Below are positions 1 to 7,258 of a stretch of DNA of 64,000 nucleotides, in pieces; position 1 is the first letter of the stretch; each line of letters begins with the position of its first letter. A program made the position numbers and the translations under genes. A model generated the notes under the pieces. That model had not been told where the DNA came from, did not search any database, and was given only the letters and a program-made list of their open reading frames with translations. Origin of the DNA: Orlajensenia sp037404875 (GTDB lineage: Bacteria > Actinomycetota > Actinomycetes > Actinomycetales > Microbacteriaceae). Location of the stretch: NCBI RefSeq assembly GCF_037404875.1, contig NZ_JBBELO010000017.1:1-64000 (forward strand), in the 5' to 3' direction.

Positions 1-12
1 TGGCTGCCCTGC

Positions 13-480
13 ACCCACCATTTCTGCGGGCTCGCTGCGGGCGCACCCACCACTTCTGCGGGTTCGCGGGTGGCACTCACCACTTCAGCGGAGTCGATCC
101 CAGGCGTTACCACCACGGTGTCGGCATGGCCCAAGGCCCGCACGCTCTACGGACTCGATGACCTGAGTTCCCGAATCCGCAGTAATAGCGGGTGTTGGGT
201 GTCCTGGACCCACCATTTCTGGGGGCTCGCTGCGGGCGCACCCACCACTTCTGCGGGTTCGCGGCGCGCACCCGCCATTTCTGCGGACTCGCGCGTGGCG
301 GCCACCATCATTTCTGCGGACTCTGGCCCGGGCCTGATCACCACGGTGTCAGCATGCCGCCCAAGACCCGCAACATCTGCGGACTCGATGACGTGAGTTC
401 GCCGAATCCGCAGTTATGGCGGGTGTGGGGTGCCCTGCACCCACCATTTCTGCGGACTCGAGCGCCGCAGCCACCACTTG
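13..480. repeat. Degenerate nested repeat array in a gene-free stretch
   Basis: This gene-free stretch (bases 1-627) holds two long diverged units, about 13-207 and 208-438, and the start of a third at 439. Each unit is built from short copies of a word close to ACCCACCATTTCTGCGG, seen near 13, 43, 79, 208, 238, 268, 300 and 439. Each long unit ends in a segment running from GGACTCGATGAC to GAATCCGCAG that can fold through TGCGGACTCG pairing with CGAATCCGCA. Spacing is irregular and copies diverge, so this is neither a CRISPR array nor a clean tandem repeat. Short open frames across it have no convincing start or ribosome binding site. The array stops about 150 bases before the first real gene, and its left edge may lie outside the window. 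Confidence 0.7.
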
Positions 481-627
481 TTCGGGATGGAGGCCTCGCG
501 GCGGCCCCCATTGGGGTGGACTGCGCGTGTCGCGGGGCCTCAGTGGCGGTTGGGCTCGGTCAGACTGTGGATCTCGGCGACCCGGACGCTGCCCATCTGT
601 AGACGCCCCACCCAGCGAAGGAGCCGC

Positions 628-2214
628 GTGAGCCTCTCCGATGAACGCCCCCGCGGCCGACACGCGGCCCTCGACGTCGAGGTGGATGCCGTGCGCACCC
701 CGCCAGGAGAGGTAGTCCCAGCAGCTTCCCCGCCGCTGCCGAGTCCGGAGCGGCAGGCCGAGTCGGAGCCGGCAGTCCAACCCGACCCTGCGGCGATCGG
801 TGAGCCCAAGCCTGTGGCCGAACCAGAATCCGAGGCCGAGGCCGAGGCCGTGGCGGAACCTGAGCGTGTGGCGGAGCCCGAGCGCGAGCCTGTGGCCGAG
901 CGTGAATACGAGCCAAAGCGCGAGCCTGCCGCGGAACCTGAGCGGGTGGCGGAGCCCGAGCCTGTGGTGTTGCCTGAGCGGGCGGCGGAACCCCAGCCCC
1001 AGCCCCAGCCCGAACCTGAAGCCGAGCCGGAACCCCAGCACGAGCCCGAAGCCGAGCCGGAACCCCAGCCCGAGCCTGAGGCCGAGGCCGCACCGGAGCC
1101 CGAGCCCGCGCACGACCCGCAGCAGCAGCCGGAGCCCGCAACCGAGCCACAGTCCGCATCTGCGCCCGAGCCGGATCCGGAGCCGGAACTCGAACCCGCG
1201 GTCACACCGGCTCTCGACCCCGAGACCGACGGCATCGACGACCCGGCTCCCGGACACGGGAGCACGTGGTCTGCGGAGGCACTTCCGAGCCCGCCGACGC
1301 TTCCCGCTCCGCCGTCGCCGCCCGCCTTCTCGCCCGTCTCATCCGATGCGCCGGAGGTCGCACCGCCGGTGGCATCCGCGCCGATCGCGGCGCTGACGCC
1401 GCCTGCGCCGGTGACGCTGGCTGGGCCGACTCCGGTGACACTGCCCGCGGCGATCCCCGTGGCAGCTGCCGAACCCGCGCCCTCGCCCGCATCCGAACCC
1501 GCGCCCTCGCCCGCATCCGAGCCGGCATACGCATCTGCGACTGCGACTGCACCCGCATCCGCGCCGCTGCCCGCGCCGCTACCCACCGCGCTGCCGCTGC
1601 CCCTGCCCGCCCCCGCTCCCGTTGCCGTACCCGTGGCCGCGTGGACGCCGCCGCTGCCCGAAGCGACGGATGAGCAGGCGCCGATCGCGTCGGAGCCGCC
1701 CGCTTCTCCCGCCGGCCCGCAGGCATCCGCCTCGCCGAAGGGCAGCGTCGCAGGGGGCAGCGTCGCAGGGGGCCTGGCCCTCGCCGCGCTCATCATTCCC
1801 CTCGGCGCCCTCGCGTGGATCGCCACCTGGGGAATGGGCTACGTGACCTCGGCCGTCGCCGCCGGGGTGGTGCTCGGCGCGTGGGGCCTCTACCGGCTCG
1901 TCGCGAGGCGTCGTGTGAGCGCGGCGACCTACATCGGGCTTGCGCTCATCGTGGTCCTCACGCTGGCGCTCGGGTTCCTCGGCGGACTCGCCGCCGACCA
2001 CGTCGCGGCATCCGTCGACGGAACCGACATCGTCGGCCTGCTCTCTTCGGCCGAGTTCTGGCAGGCGTACTCGAGCCTCGTCTTCAGCGCCGACACGCTG
2101 CGGCCCGCCGTCGGAACCCTCGGCGCTGCGGCAGCCTGCGCGCTCCTGGGGATGGTGGTCGTGTTCCTGCTTCTGAAAGCGGATGCGCGGGCCTCGCGCA
2201 GCCGGGCGGCCTGA
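628..2214 (+). CDS. Glu/Pro/Ala-rich low-complexity protein with C-terminal membrane domain
   Basis: Unrecognised protein of 528 residues. The first ~380 residues are low complexity: a Pro-Glu alternating tract (roughly residues 50-190) followed by an Ala/Pro-rich tract. The last ~145 residues carry about four hydrophobic segments (near 380-400, 405-425, 435-455 and 492-517) and end in a short basic tail. The GTG at 628 is chosen because GAAGGAG lies just upstream; earlier in-frame starts fall in the repeat array. Two in-frame DNA tandem repeats are visible: a 30-base unit at 1018-1077 and a perfect 24-base unit at 1471-1518. The layout suggests an extended, charged region on a membrane anchor. 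No enzyme motif is seen and the function is unknown. Confidence 0.8.
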   Translation: MSLSDERPRGRHAALDVEVDAVRTPPGEVVPAASPPLPSPERQAESEPAVQPDPAAIGEPKPVAEPESEAEAEAVAEPERVAEPEREPVAEREYEPKREPAAEPERVAEPEPVVLPERAAEPQPQPQPEPEAEPEPQHEPEAEPEPQPEPEAEAAPEPEPAHDPQQQPEPATEPQSASAPEPDPEPELEPAVTPALDPETDGIDDPAPGHGSTWSAEALPSPPTLPAPPSPPAFSPVSSDAPEVAPPVASAPIAALTPPAPVTLAGPTPVTLPAAIPVAAAEPAPSPASEPAPSPASEPAYASATATAPASAPLPAPLPTALPLPLPAPAPVAVPVAAWTPPLPEATDEQAPIASEPPASPAGPQASASPKGSVAGGSVAGGLALAALIIPLGALAWIATWGMGYVTSAVAAGVVLGAWGLYRLVARRRVSAATYIGLALIVVLTLALGFLGGLAADHVAASVDGTDIVGLLSSAEFWQAYSSLVFSADTLRPAVGTLGAAAACALLGMVVVFLLLKADARASRSRAA

Positions 2215-2233
2215 GCGGGCGAGCTCCGAGGCC

Positions 2234-2827
2234 TCAGCGCAGGGCGCCGACAGAAGCGAGAGCCTGCCGCAGCAGTGTGCCGCGGCCACCCTCCATCTCG
2301 GCCGCGATCGCATCGGATGCCGCCTCACTCGGCGTCATCCAGGTGATCTCAAGCGCATCCTGTCGCGGGTCGCAGGTACCCGTGACGGGGACGACGTAGG
2401 CCAGGGAGACCGCGTGCTGGCGGTCATCGCTGAAGGCCGACAGGCCCGGAAGCGGGAAATACTCGGCGACCGCGAACGGCACGGGACTGGCGGGCAGCTG
2501 CGGGAAGGCCATCGGCCCGAGGTCCTTCTCGAGGTGGCGGAAGAGCGCGTCACGCAGCGTCTCGCCGTACATCACGCGCCCCGACACGATCGTCCGCGTG
2601 ATCTGGCCCACGGCGTTCGCGCGCAGCAGGGCCCCCACCTCGACGACCTGACCGAGGCCATCCACCCGCACGGGCACGGCCTCCACGTAGAGCAGCGGCA
2701 GCCGCGAGCGCACCTCGGCGAGCTCGACGTCGCTCAGCCATCCCGGGTTCGCCGACGGCGCGGGAGGCTGCTGCTCCGGCAGCCAGTCGGGATCGGGGTC
2801 GGGAGTGCGCACGCTCATGGTTGCCAT
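2234..2827 (-). CDS. DUF4916 Nudix-like protein
   Basis: Protein of about 197 residues resembling the actinobacterial DUF4916 family, which has the Nudix fold. The segment corresponding to the Nudix box reads SGRVMYGETLRDALFRHLEK and continues DLG. It keeps the leading Gly and first Glu, but the REUxEExGU core is replaced by RHLEKDLG, so ordinary metal-dependent pyrophosphatase activity is doubtful. The ATG at 2827 is chosen because AGGAGG lies ten bases upstream; an ATG at 2818 is the alternative. It is transcribed away from the esterase gene, with 61 bases between the starts, and converges on the membrane protein gene. The role is unknown. Confidence 0.8.
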   Translation of the reverse strand: MATMSVRTPDPDPDWLPEQQPPAPSANPGWLSDVELAEVRSRLPLLYVEAVPVRVDGLGQVVEVGALLRANAVGQITRTIVSGRVMYGETLRDALFRHLEKDLGPMAFPQLPASPVPFAVAEYFPLPGLSAFSDDRQHAVSLAYVVPVTGTCDPRQDALEITWMTPSEAASDAIAAEMEGGRGTLLRQALASVGALR

Positions 2828-2888
2828 TCTGGCACTGCCTCCTGCGCCACCCGCGAGAACGCGGGCGCGGAACGCGCACAATGGAACG

Positions 2889-3533
2889 ATGAGCATCGCG
2901 ATCGACGAGGCAGCCGTGATGTGGTCGGCGGGCGCCGCCGACCGCGTCGATCGTCCCCTGCTCGTGCTGCTGCACGGCTACGGTTCCCACGAGGGCGACC
3001 TGTTCGGTCTCTCCCCCTACCTGCCCCTCGCCCCGGCGATCGCCTCGGTGCGCGCTCCCATCCCCCTCGCGCCGGGCCACGCCTGGTTCGACCTTCGCGA
3101 GGGTCCCCACGGCATCGTCTCCACCGTCGACGAGGTCGCCGAGGCGACGGATGCGCTGCTCGCCTGGATCGACGCCCTCTCGCCGCGCCCGTCCTCGATC
3201 GGCCTGCTCGGCTTCTCGCAGGGCGGTGCCATGGCCCTGGAGTTGCTGCGCGCCCGCCCCGGCGAGTTCGCGTTCGCGGTCGTGCTCGCGGGATTCGTGG
3301 CTGGCATGCCGGGAACCGGCGACGCCGCGCTGGCGCAGGCAGCGCCGCCGGTGTTCTGGGGACGCGGCACGGCCGACGCCGTCATCCCGGCCGATCTCAT
3401 CGATCGAACGCAGGCCTGGCTGCCAGGGCACTCGACGCTCACCGAGCGCATCTACGAGGGTGTTCCGCACGCCGTCTCGGAGGCGGAGTTGAAAGACGTC
3501 GTCGCCTTCCTGCGGGAGCGCTACCGCCCCTGA
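2889..3533 (+). CDS. Alpha/beta-hydrolase, phospholipase/carboxylesterase family
   Basis: Cytoplasmic serine hydrolase of 214 residues, the usual size for the phospholipase/carboxylesterase family. The oxyanion region LLHGYGSHEGD comes early, the nucleophile elbow GFSQGG carries the catalytic Ser, an Asp lies in the segment GRGTADAVIP and the catalytic His in GVPHAVS. The family cleaves carboxylic or thioester bonds of small acyl substrates; the substrate here is unknown. The ATG at 2889 starts the conserved part of the protein. The 3' end overlaps the convergent DUF5997 gene by 13 bases. Confidence 0.85.
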   Translation: MSIAIDEAAVMWSAGAADRVDRPLLVLLHGYGSHEGDLFGLSPYLPLAPAIASVRAPIPLAPGHAWFDLREGPHGIVSTVDEVAEATDALLAWIDALSPRPSSIGLLGFSQGGAMALELLRARPGEFAFAVVLAGFVAGMPGTGDAALAQAAPPVFWGRGTADAVIPADLIDRTQAWLPGHSTLTERIYEGVPHAVSEAELKDVVAFLRERYRP

Positions 3534-3940
3534 GCCTCGCGCCGCGCCTTGTCGCGCTCCTTGATGCGCACCTGCTCGGCGCGCACCTCGGCCTGCGTCG
3601 CTCGTTCGGCCACGAGCCACTGCGGCGGGCTCTTCAGCAGCGCCTGGATCTCTTCGGTGGTAAGCGGTTCGGTCACGCCCGCCCGCGCGAGCCCCGAGGT
3701 CGAGACGCCGAGCTTTCCGGCGACGACGGGACGCGGATGCGGGCCGTTCGCACGCAGGTCGGCAAGCCACTGCGGCGGGTTCTGGTTCCAGTCATCCAGC
3801 TGCTCACGAGTGATGGGCTCGGCGACGACGGATTCGGGCATCGCGGCGAGCAGCACCCCGAGCTTCTTCGCCGCGGTCTCCGGCTTCATGCTCTGTTGCG
3901 CCTTCTGACGACGTGGGCTCTGGCCGGACTCGGTGCTCAT
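3521..3940 (-). CDS. DUF5997 family protein
   Basis: Small cytoplasmic protein of 139 residues resembling the actinobacterial family DUF5997. It contains two similar segments, NPPQWLADLR near the middle and SPPQWLVAER near the end, which suggests an internal duplication; each follows a TREQLDDW or TTEEIQALL stretch. The C-terminus is basic and probably helical. It is divergent from the LysR-type substrate-binding protein with only 43 bases between the starts, an arrangement I recall as recurrent in Microbacteriaceae, so the two may act together. The function is unknown. Confidence 0.8.
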   Translation of the reverse strand: MSTESGQSPRRQKAQQSMKPETAAKKLGVLLAAMPESVVAEPITREQLDDWNQNPPQWLADLRANGPHPRPVVAGKLGVSTSGLARAGVTEPLTTEEIQALLKSPPQWLVAERATQAEVRAEQVRIKERDKARREAQGR

Positions 3941-3983
3941 CGATCCAGCGTATAGCCTGAAGGTTGATCGGGAGGGGGCGCGC

Positions 3984-4685
3984 ATGCTCAGGCTCGGCTT
4001 CGTCGCCGGGGTCACTCCGACGAAGTGGCTGCGCATCTGGAACGAGCGGCGTCCGAACGACCGCCTCGAGGCCTTCCCCACCGACCCCGCACAACAGACG
4101 GATGCCGTTCGCCAGGGCGACGCCGATATGGCCTTCGTGCGCTTGCCCGTCGACGCCGACGGGCTGAACCTCATTCCGCTCTACAGCGAGATCGCGGTCG
4201 TCGTCGCACCCAAGGACTCCGCCATCGCCGCCGTCGATGCCCTCACCCTGGCCGACATCGCGGACGAGCCGCGTGTCCCGGACGCCGACAGCCTCAGTCT
4301 CGACGTGGTGATGGAACTGGTGGCTGCGGGCACGGGCATCGTCGTGCTGCCGCACTCGCTCGCCCGGCTGCATGCCCGCAAAGACCTCATCTCACGCCCG
4401 GTCACGGATGCGCCCGAGAGCCGCATCGCATTGGCGTGGCGCGTCGGCACGGGAGGCGACGACATCGACGAGTTCGTCGGCATCGTGCGCGGTCGCACGG
4501 CCAACAGCTCCCGGGGCGAGGCCGTGGCGAGCGGCGCGACGCCGGTGAAGCGCGCCGCGATCGCCAAGAAGGCGGCGGCCGAGCGCCGAGCGGCCGCGGC
4601 CAAGTCGGGAACGAAGTCAGGAGCCGGGAAGCCGGCATCCAAGCGCGGCGGTGCGGCATCGGCCCACAAGAAGAAGCGTCGGTGA
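3984..4685 (+). CDS. LysR-type substrate-binding domain protein lacking the DNA-binding domain
   Basis: Protein of 233 residues that starts directly with the effector-binding fold of LysR-type regulators (MLRLGFVAGVTP). The N-terminal winged helix-turn-helix is absent, and the 43-base gap to the divergent gene leaves no room for one. The last ~60 residues form a Lys/Ala-rich tail (AKKAAAERRAAAAK and a terminal KKKRR), reminiscent of nucleic-acid-binding tails. GGAGGG precedes the ATG. It may be a ligand sensor that uses the basic tail or a partner instead of a classical helix-turn-helix; this is inference. The downstream glutamine amidotransferase follows without a gap. Confidence 0.8.
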   Translation: MLRLGFVAGVTPTKWLRIWNERRPNDRLEAFPTDPAQQTDAVRQGDADMAFVRLPVDADGLNLIPLYSEIAVVVAPKDSAIAAVDALTLADIADEPRVPDADSLSLDVVMELVAAGTGIVVLPHSLARLHARKDLISRPVTDAPESRIALAWRVGTGGDDIDEFVGIVRGRTANSSRGEAVASGATPVKRAAIAKKAAAERRAAAAKSGTKSGAGKPASKRGGAASAHKKKRR

Positions 4686-5408
4686 GTGCCGATGTTCCTG
4701 CTTCTCACGATCCGGCCTGAAGACGACGCCGCCGCCGGCGAGTACGCCTCGGTGCTCGAGGCGAGCGGGCTGCCCGCATCCGCATTGCGCCAGCATCGTC
4801 TCGACAGCGAGCCGCTCGGCGACGCGCTCGAGGGCGTCGAGGGCGTCATCGTGGGCGGAAGCCCGTACAACGCGACCGACGAGCTCAAGCCGCCGGCACA
4901 GCTGCGAGCGGAAGACGACCTCGCGCGACTGACGCGGCTGGCGCGGGACAACGACCTACCCACGATGTTCACCTGCTACGGCATCGGAGTGGCCGCCGCC
5001 GCCCTCGGGGGAACGGTTGAGCACGGCGTGGGAGAACCCGTCGGCCCCGCGAACATCGAACTGACACCCGACGGCGAGCGCGATCCCCTGCTCGTCGGCC
5101 TGCCGTCGCGTTTCGAGGCCTTCGTCGGCCACAAGGAGTCCGTCACGCAGTTGCCGGCCGACGCGGTTCTGTTGGCGTCCTCGCCCCACTGCCACGTCGA
5201 GATGTTCCGCGTCGGCACCGCCCTCTACGCGACGCAGTTCCATCCCGAACCCACCGCAAACGACCTCATCGCCCGGGCGCGCATCTACCAGCACCATGGC
5301 TACTTCCCCGTCCACGAACTCGCCGTGGTCGAGGAGCGCATCGGCGCGTCCCGGGTAAGCGTGCCGCGACGGATGCTGCGCCGATTCGTGGAGCATTTCT
5401 CCGGGTAG
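4686..5408 (+). CDS. Class I glutamine amidotransferase-like protein
   Basis: Protein of 240 residues with the class I amidotransferase fold, related to stand-alone GMP-synthase-like GATase domains. The nucleophile region reads MFTCYGIGVAAAALGG, with Cys in the expected elbow, and the catalytic His-Glu pair is in ATQFHPEP. Such domains release ammonia from glutamine or, in some relatives, hydrolyse gamma-glutamyl compounds; no synthetase partner is adjacent. GTG at 4686 directly follows the upstream stop codon, with an alternative ATG at 4692, so the two genes are probably cotranscribed and translationally coupled. Confidence 0.85.
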   Translation: MPMFLLLTIRPEDDAAAGEYASVLEASGLPASALRQHRLDSEPLGDALEGVEGVIVGGSPYNATDELKPPAQLRAEDDLARLTRLARDNDLPTMFTCYGIGVAAAALGGTVEHGVGEPVGPANIELTPDGERDPLLVGLPSRFEAFVGHKESVTQLPADAVLLASSPHCHVEMFRVGTALYATQFHPEPTANDLIARARIYQHHGYFPVHELAVVEERIGASRVSVPRRMLRRFVEHFSG

Positions 5409-5421
5409 GAGGCGGGCGAGA

Positions 5422-6045
5422 TCAGTCGATGAGGCCGAGTTCGATGGCCCGCCGCACCGCCGACGTGCGATCGTTCACGCCGAGCTTCTCGAACGCACGG
5501 CTGAGGTAGGTCTTCGCGGTCGTCTCGCTGATGAAGAGGGCGGCGCCGATGGCGGCGTTCGTGCGACCCTCTGCCGCCAGTCGCAGCACGTTGACCTCCT
5601 GCATCGACAGGCTCGCCGCCGCGGAGGTCGGCGTCTGCACACGTGTGAGCAGCACCGTCGCCGCCGAGCCGGCCAGCACGGTCTCACCCCGCGAGGCCGA
5701 ACGGATCGAGCGCGCGAGCTCATCGGGTGCGATGTCCTTGAGCAGGTAGCCGGAGGCTCCCGCCTCGATGGCACGCAGGATGTCGTGGTCGCTCTCATAG
5801 GTGGTGAGCACGACCACGCGCGAGGTTCCCGCCGAGACGATGGCGCCGGTCGCCTCGACCCCGTCCCCGCCCGGCATCCGCAGGTCCATCAGCACGAGGT
5901 CGGGGCGAAGCTCTGCGGCCAGTCTCACCGCTTCGGGCCCGCTCGCTGCCTGGCCCACCACCACGATGTCGTCGTAGCCGCCGAGCATGCCCCGGATGCC
6001 CTCACGCACCATCGGATGATCGTCGACCAGCAGGATGCGGATCAT
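5422..6045 (-). CDS. LuxR-family (NarL-type) response regulator
   Basis: Response regulator of 207 residues. The receiver domain (about 1-120) has acidic residues in VDDHP, the phospho-acceptor Asp54 in LMDLRMP, a Thr in VVLTTYE and the conserved Lys in YLLKD. A C-terminal LuxR-type helix-turn-helix (about 142-205) contains NVLRLAAEGRTNAAIG and the recognition segment ETTAKTYLSR. The start overlaps the kinase stop by four bases (ATGA), so kinase and regulator are coupled. It is the last gene of the exporter-kinase-regulator operon and probably controls the exporter in response to the kinase's signal, which is unknown. Confidence 0.93.
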   Translation of the reverse strand: MIRILLVDDHPMVREGIRGMLGGYDDIVVVGQAASGPEAVRLAAELRPDLVLMDLRMPGGDGVEATGAIVSAGTSRVVVLTTYESDHDILRAIEAGASGYLLKDIAPDELARSIRSASRGETVLAGSAATVLLTRVQTPTSAAASLSMQEVNVLRLAAEGRTNAAIGAALFISETTAKTYLSRAFEKLGVNDRTSAVRRAIELGLID

Positions 6046-7256
6046 CGCGACCCTCCGTTCGCCAGCGGCACCCGCGCGGTCACCGTCGTTCCGGCCGACG
6101 AGTCCGAGTGCACGGTGAAATCGCCGCCGGCCTCCGCGACCCGGGAGGCCATGCCGCGCAGACCGAACCCGCCGTTCTCGGAAACCCTGACCGCATGCGG
6201 GTCGAACCCCACGCCGTCGTCGACGATGCGAACGAGCACGTCATCGCCCGTGCGTTCCAGACTCACGCGCACCCGGGACGCGCGGGCGTGCTTGCGGATG
6301 TTGGCCAAGCTCTCCTGCACCACCCGCAGCAGCACGACCTGCTGGCTCGGCGACGTCGAGACCTCAGCGTCCGGCGTCTCGAAGACGGCGACGACCCCCG
6401 TCTCCTCGGCGAAGGCGGCAACGACCCGCCGCACCGCCTGCGCCAGTGACGCGTCGTCGAGCGGGGCGGGAGTGAGCGCCGCGATGATGCGACGCGATTC
6501 GGCGAGGTTCTCCTGAGCAGTGGCCGTGATGGCCTCGACGTGGCGGCGTGCCGCCTGCAGATCGGAGTCCAGTTCTGCCCGTGTCGCGTGGCCGAGCGTG
6601 ATGATCGAGGTGAAGCCCTGCGCGAGCGTGTCGTGCATCTCCCGGGCGATGCGGGCGCGCTCGGCCGATGCGCCGCGTGCGGCCGAGAGCGCCGCCACCT
6701 CGGCTTCACGCTCGTGCAGCTGCTCGATGAGCCGGCGCCGTTCGTCGTTCTCGGTGCTCACGGCCAGCATCCGGCTCGAGATGAAGATCGAGAAGGCGAT
6801 GACGAACACGCTCGTGCCGACGGACTGGATGAGGTCGGCTCCGGCGAGGCTGCCGTCGACGATGCGCACCAGAAGGGGAAGGGCGTTGAGCAGCACGATC
6901 GACCCGGATGCCAGCCACGGCGTGAGAAGCAGGAACATCTGCGGGGCCAAGGCGAACAGTGCCAGGTTGGCCCAGGGGTTCAGCACCACAGCGATCGTGA
7001 AGCCGAGGATCGCCAGCACGGCGTAGGCGATGGCACGGGGCGAGTTCTCGCGGATGCCGGCCAGGCTCGGGCGAGCGAGAAACCAGTAGACGACAGTGAC
7101 AGCCAGGATGATGCCCGCCGCGGTCAGGGTGGGCACCAGCCCGGTGAACGGGTTGGCCACCACGAGCACGGCAGAGGCGAGGGCGGAGAGGCCGACGAAG
7201 ACCAGCCAGTCCGCGAACGTCTTGTCCTCGACGAGGGTGCCGTGGTGTTCGAACAT
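6042..7256 (-). CDS. Membrane sensor histidine kinase (HisKA_3 type)
   Basis: Histidine kinase of 404 residues. The N-terminal ~165 residues contain about five to six membrane segments with little extracytoplasmic sequence, suggesting that it senses within or at the membrane. A short coiled coil leads into the dimerisation/phosphotransfer domain with phospho-acceptor His208 in REMHDTLAQGF. The ATP-binding domain near the C-terminus has the N-box-like segment IRKHARAS and the G-boxes DDGVGFD and GFGLRGM. This layout is typical of kinases paired with NarL-type regulators. It lies two bases after the exporter gene and overlaps the response regulator by four. Confidence 0.93.
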   Translation of the reverse strand: MFEHHGTLVEDKTFADWLVFVGLSALASAVLVVANPFTGLVPTLTAAGIILAVTVVYWFLARPSLAGIRENSPRAIAYAVLAILGFTIAVVLNPWANLALFALAPQMFLLLTPWLASGSIVLLNALPLLVRIVDGSLAGADLIQSVGTSVFVIAFSIFISSRMLAVSTENDERRRLIEQLHEREAEVAALSAARGASAERARIAREMHDTLAQGFTSIITLGHATRAELDSDLQAARRHVEAITATAQENLAESRRIIAALTPAPLDDASLAQAVRRVVAAFAEETGVVAVFETPDAEVSTSPSQQVVLLRVVQESLANIRKHARASRVRVSLERTGDDVLVRIVDDGVGFDPHAVRVSENGGFGLRGMASRVAEAGGDFTVHSDSSAGTTVTARVPLANGGSR

Positions 7257-7258
7257 GC

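Noticed and set aside
13..480. CRISPR array
   Set aside because: Repeat copies are degenerate, spacing is irregular, spacers resemble each other and no cas gene is in the window.
349..1257. 302-codon open frame on the minus strand opposite the Pro-Glu protein gene
   Set aside because: Arg/Leu/Gly low-complexity translation that mirrors the GC-rich repeat codons of the plus-strand gene; no ribosome binding site or domain.
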